Shown: positions 46,256 through 56,278, counted from the first letter of the stretch. The stretch is 64,000 nt of DNA from Sphingobacterium multivorum (GCF_900457465.1 NZ_UAUU01000002.1:992001-1056000), one strand, 5' to 3'. Notes: generated by a model not told the origin, from the letters alone. A program made the numbers and translations.

Positions 46256-47506
46256 ATGACTAAAGCCGTAAACTTACTGATTAACAAAAAATTGGAGAGT
46301 AAACCTGAAAAGAAAAATCTGTTCAACAAAATCTCCATTATAAAATTAATAGCCGAATTAGGATCTGTATCGGTAAATGACATTGTAAAAAACCTCTATT
46401 TAAGCCTGCCTACGGTAAATAGCCTTATTGCAGAATTGCTGGAAGATGATTTTATCCGTCAATTTGACAAAGGAGAATCTATTGGTGGACGTAAACCCAA
46501 TTTATATAAGCTATGTGATGGATTGTTTCAGGTGCTATCGATTGAACTCCAACGTTTCTCCATCACACTGAGCATAATGGACAACAACCAGAACATTATT
46601 GCTGAAACTGTTGAGCTGGATAATGAATTATCTCGAAATGGAGAAAATCTAGCCGCTATCACACAAATCGTTGATCAATATCTTATCGATAAATCAGTTG
46701 ATACTGAGAACCTAACAGGGATTATTATTGGCATGCCAGGACTAATCAATGCTGAAGAAGGTACTAACGAGACTTTTTTACATGACAACAATCAATCCAT
46801 AACAAACTATTTTGAGCGCATATATAAAAAACCGGTCTTCATTCTGAATGACGTCAAAGGCGCAGCTTATGCTGAATTGAAATTTGGATTGGCAAAAAAC
46901 ACAAAAAACAGTTTAATTATCCTAATGGATTGGGGGATAGGTTTAGGAATCGTGTCCAATGGCGAAGTCTACCTAGGCCGTGATGGCTACTCCGGCGAAG
47001 TAGGACATATGCCCTTTATCGACAACGGTGAACTTTGCTATTGTGGGAAAAGAGGCTGTTTGGAAACCGTAGCTTCCGGAATTGCTTTGGTCAACAATGC
47101 TAAACAGGAAATCCAAAAAGGAGAGCTGACTAAATTAAATGAATTACAACCCGATGAATTACAACATTTAACACCGACACATATTATTGAAGCGGCAAAC
47201 AAGGGTGATCAATTTGCAATAAATCAGATTTCAAAACTAGGAACAAACCTAGGAAAAGCATTTGCATCTTTAATACAGCTACTCAATCCCGAATTGATCG
47301 TGTTGGGTGGAAAAATTGCAAAAGCAAATGAATTGATCACGATTCCGATACAACAAGCCATAAATTCCTATACCATGGCCATTTTGAAGGAACATTGTGA
47401 CATCAAAGTGTCAAGTCTAAATCTCGACAGCAATACCGTGGGTCTGACAAATTATTTTATCACGAAGTACCTATCGGTTGAATTGCTTCATAAATCCAAA
47501 ATCTAA
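46256..47506 (+). CDS. ROK family transcriptional regulator / sugar kinase-like protein
   Basis: This 416-residue protein has an N-terminal winged helix (about residues 20-75, ELGSVSVNDIVKNLYLSLPT and GGRKPNLY) and a ROK sugar-binding domain. The ROK zinc motif CYCGKRGCLE (about residue 262), the glycine segment DWGIGLGIV and the Asp in FILNDVKGAAYAE are present. Such NagC/Mlc-type proteins bind sugars or sugar phosphates and control nearby operons. It lies directly downstream of the HEAT-DUF1080 gene but after a terminator, so it has its own promoter. It is a likely regulator of the oxidoreductase/DUF1080 unit. Confidence 0.92.
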   Translation: MTKAVNLLINKKLESKPEKKNLFNKISIIKLIAELGSVSVNDIVKNLYLSLPTVNSLIAELLEDDFIRQFDKGESIGGRKPNLYKLCDGLFQVLSIELQRFSITLSIMDNNQNIIAETVELDNELSRNGENLAAITQIVDQYLIDKSVDTENLTGIIIGMPGLINAEEGTNETFLHDNNQSITNYFERIYKKPVFILNDVKGAAYAELKFGLAKNTKNSLIILMDWGIGLGIVSNGEVYLGRDGYSGEVGHMPFIDNGELCYCGKRGCLETVASGIALVNNAKQEIQKGELTKLNELQPDELQHLTPTHIIEAANKGDQFAINQISKLGTNLGKAFASLIQLLNPELIVLGGKIAKANELITIPIQQAINSYTMAILKEHCDIKVSSLNLDSNTVGLTNYFITKYLSVELLHKSKI

Positions 47507-47862
47507 AACTGCCCTGTACTCAACAAGACAAGAGTACAGGCTCTTTCTGTCTTAATACCGTGCTCCATAGCGAACTGTTCCAATTCTGCATTCTCCGCAC
47601 CAGGATTAAATATTATTCGTTTTGGCTTCGTCGCTAATATATAATCGTAATATTCTTTCTGATTAGGCTCACTAAGATACATTGTCACAGTATCAATATC
47701 TGTATGGATATCACCTTTCTTTTCAATAGGAACTCCGGCGGCTTCCCCTCCACTCAAGCCAATATTAACGATAGCATGCCCATGTTTATGCAACATATTT
47801 GCAGCTTTATTCGAATAACGTGAAGGATTGGTACTAGCACCTAAAATCAATGTTTTTTTCAT
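47503..47862 (-). CDS. CoA-binding domain protein (YccU-like)
   Basis: This 119-residue Rossmann-fold protein starts MKKTLILGASTNPSRYSNKA and contains KPKRIIFNPGAENAELEQFA, the pattern of the small CoA_binding_2 family. Its function is unknown; related domains occur in succinyl-CoA synthetase. It overlaps the convergent ROK gene by four bases at the 3' ends. Confidence 0.88.
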   Translation of the reverse strand: MKKTLILGASTNPSRYSNKAANMLHKHGHAIVNIGLSGGEAAGVPIEKKGDIHTDIDTVTMYLSEPNQKEYYDYILATKPKRIIFNPGAENAELEQFAMEHGIKTERACTLVLLSTGQF

Positions 47863-47912
47863 CCCTTTTTATATCTTTTGTGTTTACCTGTTGCATGCAT
47901 ACTCAGGGCATG

Positions 47913-47963
47913 TAGATTATCTTCTTTGCCTTCTCGTTACAATAGGATAAAGAAGATAATCTA
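47913..47963. repeat. 15-base perfect inverted repeat
   Basis: TAGATTATCTTCTTT (47913-47927) and AAAGAAGATAATCTA (47949-47963) pair perfectly around a 21-base loop between the serine hydrolase and the CoA-binding gene. No T run follows. It may end the serine-hydrolase transcript or protect its 3' end. Confidence 0.75.
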
Positions 47964-47990
47964 AATTCTCAAAGTAGCATCGCTCAGAAA

Positions 47991-49181
47991 TTACTCATCG
48001 ATGATAAAATTACCATGGGTGCTATAGGCATTTTTACGCAATACCGGCATTCCCATGATTTTATAAAGCTCATCCAATTTGACCAAGCTTCCATTGGTCA
48101 TATTAGAAAGTAAAACAATAACAATGTTTCTTTTTAAATCTCTTACATAAATATGTCTAAAACCGTGCCACCAGCCTGTATGGTATACGATATGATCATT
48201 ACCATGCTCAAAGGTACGCCAACCATAACCATAGCTAAAAATTCCCTTTTTGGCATCGGGATATCCTCGGTATGCTGAATCCAATGTTGACTGCTTTAAC
48301 AGTCGTCCATCTCTCAAAGCCAGATCAAAACGATAAAGGTCACGCACTGTACTATAAATTCCTTTGTCACCAAGCGGTCCATCCTGAAAATTTTGCACCA
48401 CCGATCTTCGCCAAACCTTATCATGCCCGATAACGTTGGTCGGAATTTTATCATACACGGCCTTAGAGAGTGCGGCTGTATTTGTCATTCCGGCAACATT
48501 GAATACGCTATCTTTCATATACGTCGCATAATCTTGCTTTGATATCTTTTCAATAATGGCCCCTAAGACCATAAAGTTCGAATTATTGTAAAAGAAACGG
48601 CCTCCTGGCGCACCATAGCGATTAGGCTTAAATTCGGTCAGCATTTTCATCACATCCTGATTTGTCATTCCTTTCTTGCGATCAGGCCAATGTTCCTCCG
48701 AAAAATAAACGTAATTAGGTAATCCCGAGCGGTGTGTCAATAACATTTTTATGGTAATACCAGGATAAGGAAAATCCGGATAGAAGTCATTGATCGTTTG
48801 ATCGAGACGTAGCTTTCCTGCCTCCACTAACTTCAAAATTCCGACAGCTGTTAACGGTTTAGAAACTGAAGCGAGTTCAAATTTGTCATCAATTTTTAGA
48901 CTATCCCGTTTTAAGTAATTTGCCCAGCCGAATGTATTCTGATATAAGATTTTACCATCTTTCGCAACAAGAACATTCCCATTGAATGCAGCTTTTGAAT
49001 GAAGATTTTTCATAAAAGCATCGATCTTCTGATCTGCATTATTTGGATTATAGACGAGCCTTGTGCTATCCACTTTTGCCTGCGCTATCGCTGCTTCCTT
49101 CTGTTTTTTCTCTTTTGAACTACAAGCCACTGTAGATACAAACAAAAGAGCGACCATTCCCTTTAAAAAAAATAATTTCAC
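47991..49181 (-). CDS. Serine hydrolase lipoprotein, class C beta-lactamase fold
   Basis: This 396-residue protein starts with a lipoprotein signal (ALLFVSTVACSS, Cys about 20). It has the active-site SxxK as SVSK (in ELASVSKPLTAVGI), the second motif in FFYNNSNFMVLG and the third as YHTGWWHG. This fold includes beta-lactamases, carboxypeptidases and esterases; the substrate cannot be assigned. It is followed by an inverted repeat. The 382-base upstream gap (49182-49563) contains the terminator of the pdh genes but no other supported element. Confidence 0.88.
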   Translation of the reverse strand: MKLFFLKGMVALLFVSTVACSSKEKKQKEAAIAQAKVDSTRLVYNPNNADQKIDAFMKNLHSKAAFNGNVLVAKDGKILYQNTFGWANYLKRDSLKIDDKFELASVSKPLTAVGILKLVEAGKLRLDQTINDFYPDFPYPGITIKMLLTHRSGLPNYVYFSEEHWPDRKKGMTNQDVMKMLTEFKPNRYGAPGGRFFYNNSNFMVLGAIIEKISKQDYATYMKDSVFNVAGMTNTAALSKAVYDKIPTNVIGHDKVWRRSVVQNFQDGPLGDKGIYSTVRDLYRFDLALRDGRLLKQSTLDSAYRGYPDAKKGIFSYGYGWRTFEHGNDHIVYHTGWWHGFRHIYVRDLKRNIVIVLLSNMTNGSLVKLDELYKIMGMPVLRKNAYSTHGNFIIDE

Positions 49182-49512
49182 TATACTAAGTCTCCCGGAT
49201 TTTTGTGTTTTCTGTATTGTATATCAATAAATACCCCCTATTTCCTGTGTCCTAAATAATATCAAATTATTGAAGCTCGTAATAGAAGGACCAGCATACT
49301 GATAATAATGCTAAAATGAAGATTTTAGTATAAAAAAACGAATTTTTCCCTACAATAATTGTTATTCATCGTATATGTTACCTTTTTTACGCACAGCGTC
49401 TCTTTCACTATAGAGTTGAACAACCTGTACTTCCTTCAACCAAACGGATAACGATAGAAATTATCGGTAAAAAAAGCTTTCCTGTGGAATGAGCTTAATC
49501 AATTAAGGCCAT

Positions 49513-49545
49513 AAAAAAAGCCACTTTATTACTAAAGTGGCTTTT
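49513..49545 (-). terminator. Intrinsic terminator after the E2 gene
   Basis: AAGCCACTTTA and TAAAGTGGCTT stem with a TTAC loop, A run on one side and T run on the minus strand after the gene. Confidence 0.93.
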
Positions 49546-49563
49546 AATTCCTCTATTAAAGGA

Positions 49564-51195
49564 TTATGCTAATAATCTTACTGGATTTTCAACCAAAGAT
49601 TTCAATGTTTGCAAAAATGCAGCTCCAGTTGCACCATCAACCACGCGGTGATCACAACCCAAAGTCACTTTCATTACATTACCAGGAACTACAGCACCGT
49701 TTTTAACAACAGGAACTGCTTGAATAGCACCAACAGAAAGAATAGCTCCATCTGGTGAGTTGATAATGGATGTAAATTCATCAATTCCAAACATACCTAA
49801 GTTGGAAACTGTAAATGTAGATCCTTCCCAATCCGCAGGCTGTAATTTTTTAGCTTTCGCCTTTTGGGCGAAGTCTTTCACCTCTGCAGAGATATGTGAC
49901 AATGATTTACCATCTGCAAAACGCACAACAGGAACTAATAAACCATCTTCAACAGCCATTGCAACACCAATGTTGGTATGCTCATTGAAACGGATTTTAT
50001 CGCCTTGCCATGAAGAGTTTACAGCAGGATGTTTTTTCAAAGCAACAGCAACAGCTTTTACAACGATATCATTGAAAGAAACTTTTACTGGAGCAACCTC
50101 ATTGATCTGCGCACGAGCAGCCATTGCATTGTCCATGTCAATTGATACAGTCAAATAGAAGTGTGGAGCTGTAAACAATGACTCTGCTAGACGACGCGCA
50201 ATAGTTTTACGCATTTGGTTAACTGGTTTTTCAGTATAGCGCTCTTCACCAACAAATGTAGGCAAAGTGATTGCTTTTGCTTCTGTTGCAGGAGCAGCTA
50301 CAGCTTTTGTCTCCGCCGGTTGTGCAGCAACAGGAACAAACGATTCAACATCTTTCTTCACAATGCGGCCACCATCTGCAGAACCTTTGATATCACTTAA
50401 ATTGATACCTTTTTCTTGTGCAATTTTACGTGCTAAAGGAGAAGCTTTCACACGAGAATCATCGCTTGAAAACGATGCTACCGGTGCAGCAGTTACAGCA
50501 GCAGCTGAATCAGCTTTAGGAGCTTCAGCAGTTTCCGCCTTTGCAGGTGCAGATTTTTGATTTAACAAAGGTGTGATATCAGTTCCACCAGGACCAACGA
50601 TCGCGATGATGTCGTTTACCTTTGCAGCTTGTCCAGCTTCAAGACCAACATATAACAAGGTGCCATCAGCATAAGCTGTAACCTCCATAGTCGCTTTATC
50701 AGTTTCTACATCAGCAATAGCATCGTCAGATTTTATCGTATCACCAACTTTGAAGTTCCATTGCGCAATGACCCCCTCTTTCATGGTATCACTTAACAAA
50801 GGCATTGTTATAACAGTACATCCCAATTCTTCAGGAGTTACAGTACTAGCCGAAGATTCTGGACCAGAAACTTCTTCTGCTTTTTTTTCTTCGGTTTCTT
50901 CTGGTGCTTTTTCAGCAGCAGGTGCATCACCACTCAACAATGCTTGAAAATCTTCACCCGGTTCTCCTAAAACAGCAATAACAGCATCAATAGCTACTGC
51001 TTCGCCTTCTTTGGGACCAATATATAAAAGAGTTCCTTCTTGGTAAGACTCAAAGTCCATCGTAGCTTTATCTGTTTCAATCTCAGCTACTAAATCACCA
51101 GAATTTACTTTATCACCAACTTTTTTGTGCCATTTCGCGATGACCCCTTCGGTCATTGTATCGCTCATTTTCGGCATTCTTACTACTTCAGCCAT
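49564..51195 (-). CDS. pdhC: Pyruvate dehydrogenase E2, dihydrolipoamide acetyltransferase
   Basis: This 543-residue core subunit transfers the acetyl group to CoA. It has two lipoyl domains (ETDKATMDF, Lys 43, and VETDKATMEV at about 165), Ala/Glu-rich linkers, a peripheral subunit-binding domain (VKASPLARKIAQEKGINLSD, about 250-285) and the catalytic domain with the active-site HRVVDGATGAAF near the C-terminus. It lies 29 bases after the E1-alpha gene and is probably cotranscribed with it. E1-beta and E3 are not in the window. Confidence 0.96.
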   Translation of the reverse strand: MAEVVRMPKMSDTMTEGVIAKWHKKVGDKVNSGDLVAEIETDKATMDFESYQEGTLLYIGPKEGEAVAIDAVIAVLGEPGEDFQALLSGDAPAAEKAPEETEEKKAEEVSGPESSASTVTPEELGCTVITMPLLSDTMKEGVIAQWNFKVGDTIKSDDAIADVETDKATMEVTAYADGTLLYVGLEAGQAAKVNDIIAIVGPGGTDITPLLNQKSAPAKAETAEAPKADSAAAVTAAPVASFSSDDSRVKASPLARKIAQEKGINLSDIKGSADGGRIVKKDVESFVPVAAQPAETKAVAAPATEAKAITLPTFVGEERYTEKPVNQMRKTIARRLAESLFTAPHFYLTVSIDMDNAMAARAQINEVAPVKVSFNDIVVKAVAVALKKHPAVNSSWQGDKIRFNEHTNIGVAMAVEDGLLVPVVRFADGKSLSHISAEVKDFAQKAKAKKLQPADWEGSTFTVSNLGMFGIDEFTSIINSPDGAILSVGAIQAVPVVKNGAVVPGNVMKVTLGCDHRVVDGATGAAFLQTLKSLVENPVRLLA

Positions 51196-51224
51196 TCTTT
51201 ATTATATTATCAAGTTAAAGAGTA

Positions 51225-52220
51225 TTAATCTAAAATAAATGGATAGTCTTGTTGTACATATACATCTTTGTACAATTCATCTGCAGTTGGATAAGGAGAT
51301 TCCTCTGCAAATTTCACCGACTCCTCAACGACCTTTTTCACATCAGCCTCAACTTCTGCAAACCAAGCGTCATCTGCATAGTTGTTTTCTAAAATAGCAT
51401 GTTTAGTCGACAACAATGGGTCACGGTCTTTATACGCTTCTAGTTCTTCTTTCGTACGATATTTAGCTGGATCAGACATTGAGTGTCCTTTGTAACGGTA
51501 CGTACGAATTTCTAGGAATGTCGGACCTTCACCTGCACGAGCACGTTGAACAGCTTCGTCCATCGCATTGTGTACAGCAACAACATCCATTCCATCAACC
51601 GGAGCAGAAGGCATATCGAAACCTAAGCCCATTTTGTAAATATCCTGCATGTTCGTTGTACGTTGTACAGAAGTACCCATTGCATAACCGTTGTTTTCAC
51701 ACACGAAGATAACAGGGAGTTTCCACAACATCGCCATGTTCAATGTCTCATTGAATGCACCTTGACGCACAGCTCCATCACCCATATAACAGATATTTAC
51801 ATTATCTGTACCAAGATATTTTTCAGCAAATGCGATACCAGCACCTAAAGGAATCTGACCACCAACAATACCATGGCCACCCATGAATTTGTGTTCTTTG
51901 GAGAAGAAGTGCATAGAACCTCCCTTACCTTTTGAACAACCCGTGATCTTTCCATATAATTCAGCCATACAAGCATTTGCAGAAACGCCTTTAGCCAAAG
52001 CGTGGGCGTGATCACGATAAGCAGTGATTAAAGAATCTTCCGGTTTGATTACTGACATCGTTCCAGCGACTACAGCCTCTTGTCCTATGTACAAGTGACA
52101 GAAACCACGAATCTTTTGCTGTCCGTAAAGTTGACCTGCTTTTTCTTCAAACTTACGCATAAGTAACATAGACTTATACCACTCCAAATATGTCTCTTTT
52201 GTTATAGGTGTTGAACTCAT
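51225..52220 (-). CDS. pdhA: Pyruvate dehydrogenase E1 component, alpha subunit
   Basis: This 331-residue thiamine-pyrophosphate enzyme subunit has GFCHLYIGQEAVVAGTMSVI, the TPP motif GDGAVRQGAFNETLNMAMLW ... ENNGYAMGTS, and the phosphorylation-loop region YRYKGHSMSDPAKYRTKEEL. It decarboxylates pyruvate together with E1-beta, which is encoded elsewhere. Confidence 0.96.
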   Translation of the reverse strand: MSSTPITKETYLEWYKSMLLMRKFEEKAGQLYGQQKIRGFCHLYIGQEAVVAGTMSVIKPEDSLITAYRDHAHALAKGVSANACMAELYGKITGCSKGKGGSMHFFSKEHKFMGGHGIVGGQIPLGAGIAFAEKYLGTDNVNICYMGDGAVRQGAFNETLNMAMLWKLPVIFVCENNGYAMGTSVQRTTNMQDIYKMGLGFDMPSAPVDGMDVVAVHNAMDEAVQRARAGEGPTFLEIRTYRYKGHSMSDPAKYRTKEELEAYKDRDPLLSTKHAILENNYADDAWFAEVEADVKKVVEESVKFAEESPYPTADELYKDVYVQQDYPFILD

Positions 52221-52254
52221 TTCAAAGTTTTGATTTTCTTACTATTCTAGACTA

Positions 52255-52262
52255 CAAATCTA
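52255..52262 (-). promoter_or_regulatory. Candidate -7 element of the pdhA-pdhC operon
   Basis: On the minus strand TAGATTTG matches TAnnTTTG and lies about 35 bases before the pdhA ATG. The -33 element is not well placed. Confidence 0.45.
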
Positions 52263-52407
52263 ATAATTTTGGACGAATTTCCTTGCCCAAAAATCAATTT
52301 TATTTATACTTTAAGACACTTCTAAGACATTTGATTTAAAGTATATAGCATTTGATTACAAATAAATGAACGGCACAATCAAATAAATCAAAAACTTATG
52401 AAAATAA

Positions 52408-52440
52408 AAAAGCCAAAGGACTTAATAATCATTTGGCTTA
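52408..52440 (-). terminator. Intrinsic terminator after hisS
   Basis: AGCCAAA and TTTGGCT stem with a T run on the minus strand immediately after the hisS stop. Confidence 0.85.
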
Positions 52441-52463
52441 ATCTATTTTATGCAAACTGTTTG

Positions 52464-53846
52464 CTATCGAAGTTTTTGTATCAGCTCACTTTCAGTTACC
52501 TTTACCTGTTCCCCGCTTTCCATGTCCTTTAATGACAATTGCCCTGAAGTAGCCTCTTCGTCACCCACTAATAATACGTAGGGGATTCCTTTCCCATCCG
52601 CATAACCCATTTGTTTCTTCAATTTTACAGGAGAAGCATAGAGTTCCGAAGCGATATTTTCCTTCCGAAGCTTATTGAGTAAATTCAGGGTGTAACTTTC
52701 CAGTTGTTTATCAAAATTTATAATCAGGAGTTTGGTAGAATCGGCCTTACCGATAGGAAATAAGTCCAGCTCTTCCAACACATCATAGATACGATCCGCA
52801 CCAAAGGAAACACCGACTCCGGTCAGCCCCTTCAGACCAAACATACCCGTGAGATCATCGTAGCGACCACCGCCACCGATACTTCCCATGGCAACCTCAT
52901 TCGTCTTGACCTCAAAAATACAACCTGTATAATAATTGAGGCCTCGAGCCAATGTAATATCCAGATCTATGATTTGATTAAGCAATTTTTCTTCAGCACC
53001 TAATTTGCCGACATAGTCAAACACTTCCTCAATCTCAGCGATACCATTTAAACCGACAGCAGAAGTTGCTAAAATCGTTTTTAAGGAAGACAGTTTCTCA
53101 TCATTCGAGCCTTCCAATAAAATTATAGGTTTCAAAATAGCAAGATCTGCTTCTGTAAAACCCCTTTCCAACAGTTCTTTGTTGACACCTTCCAACCCGA
53201 TTTTATCCAATTTATCGATCGCGACAGTCATGTCTACGATCAGCTCCGGTTTGCCGATGATTTCAGCAATACCCGAAAGAATTTTCCTGTTGTTGATTTT
53301 GATATTAAAATCTTTCAGTCCAAACCGTTCGAAGGCTTCTTGATAAATCAAAATAAACTCCGCTTCATTCAATAGACTTTCTGACCCGACAACGTCGACA
53401 TCACATTGGTAAAACTCGCGGTATCTTCCGCGCTGCGGACGATCTGCACGCCATACAGGTTGCACCTGAAAGCGCTTAAACGGTAAAGTAATATCATTTT
53501 GGTGCATCACAACATAGCGCGCAAAGGGCACCGTAAGATCATATCTTAGTGCTTTCTCTGTTATATGCGGAATGAGCTTATTGGAATTTTTATCGTGAAG
53601 CAGGCTGTCGGGCGCTTTTGTCAGGTAGTCACCCGAATTAAGAATCTTAAAGATCAATTTATCACCCTCGTCGCCGTATTTACCGGTGAGGGTCGTCAAA
53701 TTTTCAAATGAAGGGGTCTGTATTTCATTATAGCCATATTTTCTGAATACCGTTTTCAGTGTATCGAAAATATAGTTGCGTTTGATCATTTCGGAAGGCG
53801 AAAAATCACGCGTTCCTTTTGCCAAAGAAGGTTTTACTACTGCCAT
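52464..53846 (-). CDS. hisS: Histidyl-tRNA synthetase
   Basis: This class II aminoacyl-tRNA synthetase has motif 2 as VWRADRPQRGRYREFYQCDV, the histidine-specific segments ARGLNYYTGCIFE and GGGRYDDLTGMFG, and the anticodon-binding domain after about residue 365. The start at the ATG 53846 (MAVVKPSLAKGTRDF) is preferred over an upstream TTG at 53855. It lies 24 bases after rnc. Confidence 0.97.
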   Translation of the reverse strand: MAVVKPSLAKGTRDFSPSEMIKRNYIFDTLKTVFRKYGYNEIQTPSFENLTTLTGKYGDEGDKLIFKILNSGDYLTKAPDSLLHDKNSNKLIPHITEKALRYDLTVPFARYVVMHQNDITLPFKRFQVQPVWRADRPQRGRYREFYQCDVDVVGSESLLNEAEFILIYQEAFERFGLKDFNIKINNRKILSGIAEIIGKPELIVDMTVAIDKLDKIGLEGVNKELLERGFTEADLAILKPIILLEGSNDEKLSSLKTILATSAVGLNGIAEIEEVFDYVGKLGAEEKLLNQIIDLDITLARGLNYYTGCIFEVKTNEVAMGSIGGGGRYDDLTGMFGLKGLTGVGVSFGADRIYDVLEELDLFPIGKADSTKLLIINFDKQLESYTLNLLNKLRKENIASELYASPVKLKKQMGYADGKGIPYVLLVGDEEATSGQLSLKDMESGEQVKVTESELIQKLR

Positions 53847-53870
53847 ATTTGGCAAAGTTAATAAAATCCT

Positions 53871-54611
53871 TTATTCTACTTCCAGAATTTTAAGGAATTC
53901 ACAGGCTTTTTCGGCGGCAGATTTCTCGGCAGACTTTTTATTAAAATCACGGCCAAGTCCACAAACAATACCATCCACGACCGCTTCAATACTAAACATC
54001 TTAGAAGATTCCCCTTCCGGGTTGTCTGTTTGCCGAAATACAATCTCTTTGCCAGTATGTTGACACCACTCGATCAACCGACTTTTAAAGTTTGTTTCCG
54101 TCTGTTCCAATAGGTGAATATCGACGTGCGGTTTAATAATTCGATTCAACAAAAAGCTCTTGGTAAAAACATAGCCCCTATCTAGATAAACTGCTCCAAT
54201 CAATGCCTCAAAAGCATCACCCAATAAAGATCCTTGTTTATTTGGAAAACTGATCATTCGCGCATCAAACTGGATAAGCTCATTAAACCCCAACTTTCTG
54301 GAAAGCTGGTTTAGATTTGCTCTACTGACAATTTTTGAGCGCATTTCAGTCAGGAACCCTTCGTCTTTATAAGGATATTTCTTAAATAACAGTTCAGCCA
54401 CAACCGAACCCAAAACAGCATCACCTAAGAATTCTAAACGTTCGTTGCTATTTTTTGCGCCCTCTTTAATTGTAACGGCGACAGACTTGTGTCTAAACGC
54501 CATCTTGTACAGATGTACATTTCCGGGAACAAATCCTAGCAGGTTTTTTAGTTTTCTAACGTATTCCCGATCTGGCGAAAAATATAATTTATATATCCTT
54601 GCAAAAGGCAT
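53871..54611 (-). CDS. rnc: Ribonuclease III
   Basis: This 246-residue enzyme processes rRNA and double-stranded RNA. It has the signature NERLEFLGDAVLGSVVAELL (about residues 56-75), the second acidic cluster GDAFEALIGAVYLDRGY and a C-terminal dsRNA-binding domain (about residues 170-243, with GLGRDFNKKSAEKSAAEKA). It precedes hisS and follows fabF in the order typical of Bacteroidota lipid/RNA clusters. Confidence 0.97.
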   Translation of the reverse strand: MPFARIYKLYFSPDREYVRKLKNLLGFVPGNVHLYKMAFRHKSVAVTIKEGAKNSNERLEFLGDAVLGSVVAELLFKKYPYKDEGFLTEMRSKIVSRANLNQLSRKLGFNELIQFDARMISFPNKQGSLLGDAFEALIGAVYLDRGYVFTKSFLLNRIIKPHVDIHLLEQTETNFKSRLIEWCQHTGKEIVFRQTDNPEGESSKMFSIEAVVDGIVCGLGRDFNKKSAEKSAAEKACEFLKILEVE

Positions 54612-54695
54612 CTCTTCTAAAAATAAGGCGACAAGTCCTAGTTAAAGAACCTGTCGCTAGCTCATATTATCAAACCATGTTTGAAGGATCAAACA

Positions 54696-55950
54696 TTAAG
54701 CTTTATATTTTTTCACAATAACGGTAGCATTATGCCCACCGAAACCGAATGTGTTGCTCAAAGCGGCATTAACGATACGTTTTTGCGCTTTGTTGAATGT
54801 AAAATTCAAGTTGTTATCAATTTCCGGATCGTCTGTAAAGTGATTGATTGTCGGAGGGACAATATCATTTTGAACAGCCAATATAGAAGCGATAGTTTCA
54901 ATAGCCCCTGCAGCACCCAAAAGGTGCCCTGTCATTGATTTAGTTGAACTGATATTCAATTTATAAGCGTGTTCACCAAACAGGTCAACAATAGCCTTCG
55001 TTTCACTAATATCACCGACCGGTGTAGATGTTCCATGAACATTGATATAATCAATATCTGAAAAATCCATCTCTGCATCATTTACAGCCATTGTCATAGC
55101 CAGTTTTGCGCCCAATCCTTCAGGATGCGAGGCTGTGATGTGATGTGCATCTGCACTCATTCCACCCCCTGCAATCTCTGCATAGATTTTTGCTCCACGT
55201 GCTAAGGCATGCTCCAAACTTTCTAAGATCAATGCACCCGAACCCTCTCCCGAAACAAAACCGTCTCTGTCTTTATCAAAAGGACGTGATGCTGTTTTAG
55301 GATCATCATTCCGGGTTGACAACGCATGCATAGCATTGAACCCGCCAATTCCAGCTTCATTGACTGTAGCTTCTGATCCACCTGTAACAATCACATCAGC
55401 TTTGCCCATACGAATATAGTTAAAAGCATCTATCATTGCATTGGTAGCCGAGGCACAAGCCGATACGGCAGAAAAGTTAGGGCCACGTAGGCCATGACGC
55501 ATTGAAATATGTCCTGGAGCAATATCAACGAGCATCTTAGGAATGAAGAAAGGATTGAAACGAGGTGTTTCCATCTCCCTTTGCAAAGTTTGCAACTTCT
55601 TCAGTGAAAGTTGTTAAACCTCCAATTCCTGAGCCCCAAATTACTCCGATACGATTTGTATCTAATTTTTCAAAATCTAAGCCAGCATCTTTAATTGCCT
55701 CATCTGTTGACGCAATTGCATACTGGACAAAAGGATCGACTTTACGAGCTTCCTTTCGATCCATAAATTCATGCGGATCAAACCCCTTTACCTCACATGC
55801 AAACTGAGTCTTGAATTTTGACGCATCAAAATGCGTAATAGGAGCAGCTCCGCTTACACCATTTATTAACGCCTCCCAGTAAGCTGAGACGGTATTACCA
55901 ATTGGTGTAAGGGCGCCTAATCCTGTTACTACTACTCTTTTAAGCTCCAT
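54696..55950 (-). pseudogene. fabF: 3-oxoacyl-[ACP] synthase II, frameshifted
   Basis: Two overlapping frames together encode FabF. The first (from 55950) reads MELKRVVVTGLGALTPIGNT to VANFAKGDG, then goes wrong; the second supplies TPRFNPFFIPKMLVDIAPGH to the end. A run of three A on the minus strand (55568-55570) has one extra base. Correction gives 417 residues, the family length. The catalytic triad is present: Cys in SAVSACASATNA, His in NVHGTSTPVGD and His in KSMTGHLLGAAGA. It condenses malonyl-ACP with acyl-ACP. FabF is normally essential or near-essential, so a sequencing error is likely. Confidence 0.9.
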
Positions 55951-55977
55951 TTATTACGATTAGCCTAATTAAATTAG

Positions 55978-56214
55978 TTAGTTAACGTTTTTTTCTAAAT
56001 AAGCGATTGCTTGACCAACAGTACCAATAGTCTCTGCTTGATCATCAGGAATAGCAACGTTGAATTCTTTTTCAAACTCCATGATCAACTCAACAGTGTC
56101 AAGTGAATCAGCACCTAAATCATTAGTGAATGAAGCTTCTGGTGTTACTTCGTTTTCGTCAACACCTAATTTTTCAACGATAATTGCTTTTACTCTTGAA
56201 GCGATATCTGACAT
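55978..56214 (-). CDS. acpP: Acyl carrier protein
   Basis: This 78-residue acidic helical protein carries the growing fatty acid on 4'-phosphopantetheine attached to Ser 37 in the motif [16 protein letters not shown]. The ATG at 56214 ([11 protein letters not shown]) gives the family start; a longer frame upstream is not needed. It lies 27 bases before fabF, the usual pair. Confidence 0.97.
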   Translation of the reverse strand: MSDIASRVKAIIVEKLGVDENEVTPEASFTNDLGADSLDTVELIMEFEKEFNVAIPDDQAETIGTVGQAIAYLEKNVN

Positions 56215-56247
56215 GATTTTATAGTTTAATTGTTTAATAAATCTGTG

Positions 56248-56278
56248 CAAAGAAAAATAAATTTCATCAAAATTCAAA
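56248..56278 (-). promoter_or_regulatory. Promoter candidate for acpP-fabF
   Basis: On the minus strand TTTG (56275-56278), 19 bases, then TTTCTTTG (56248-56255), one mismatch to TAnnTTTG. It lies 34 bases before the acpP ATG. Confidence 0.55.
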
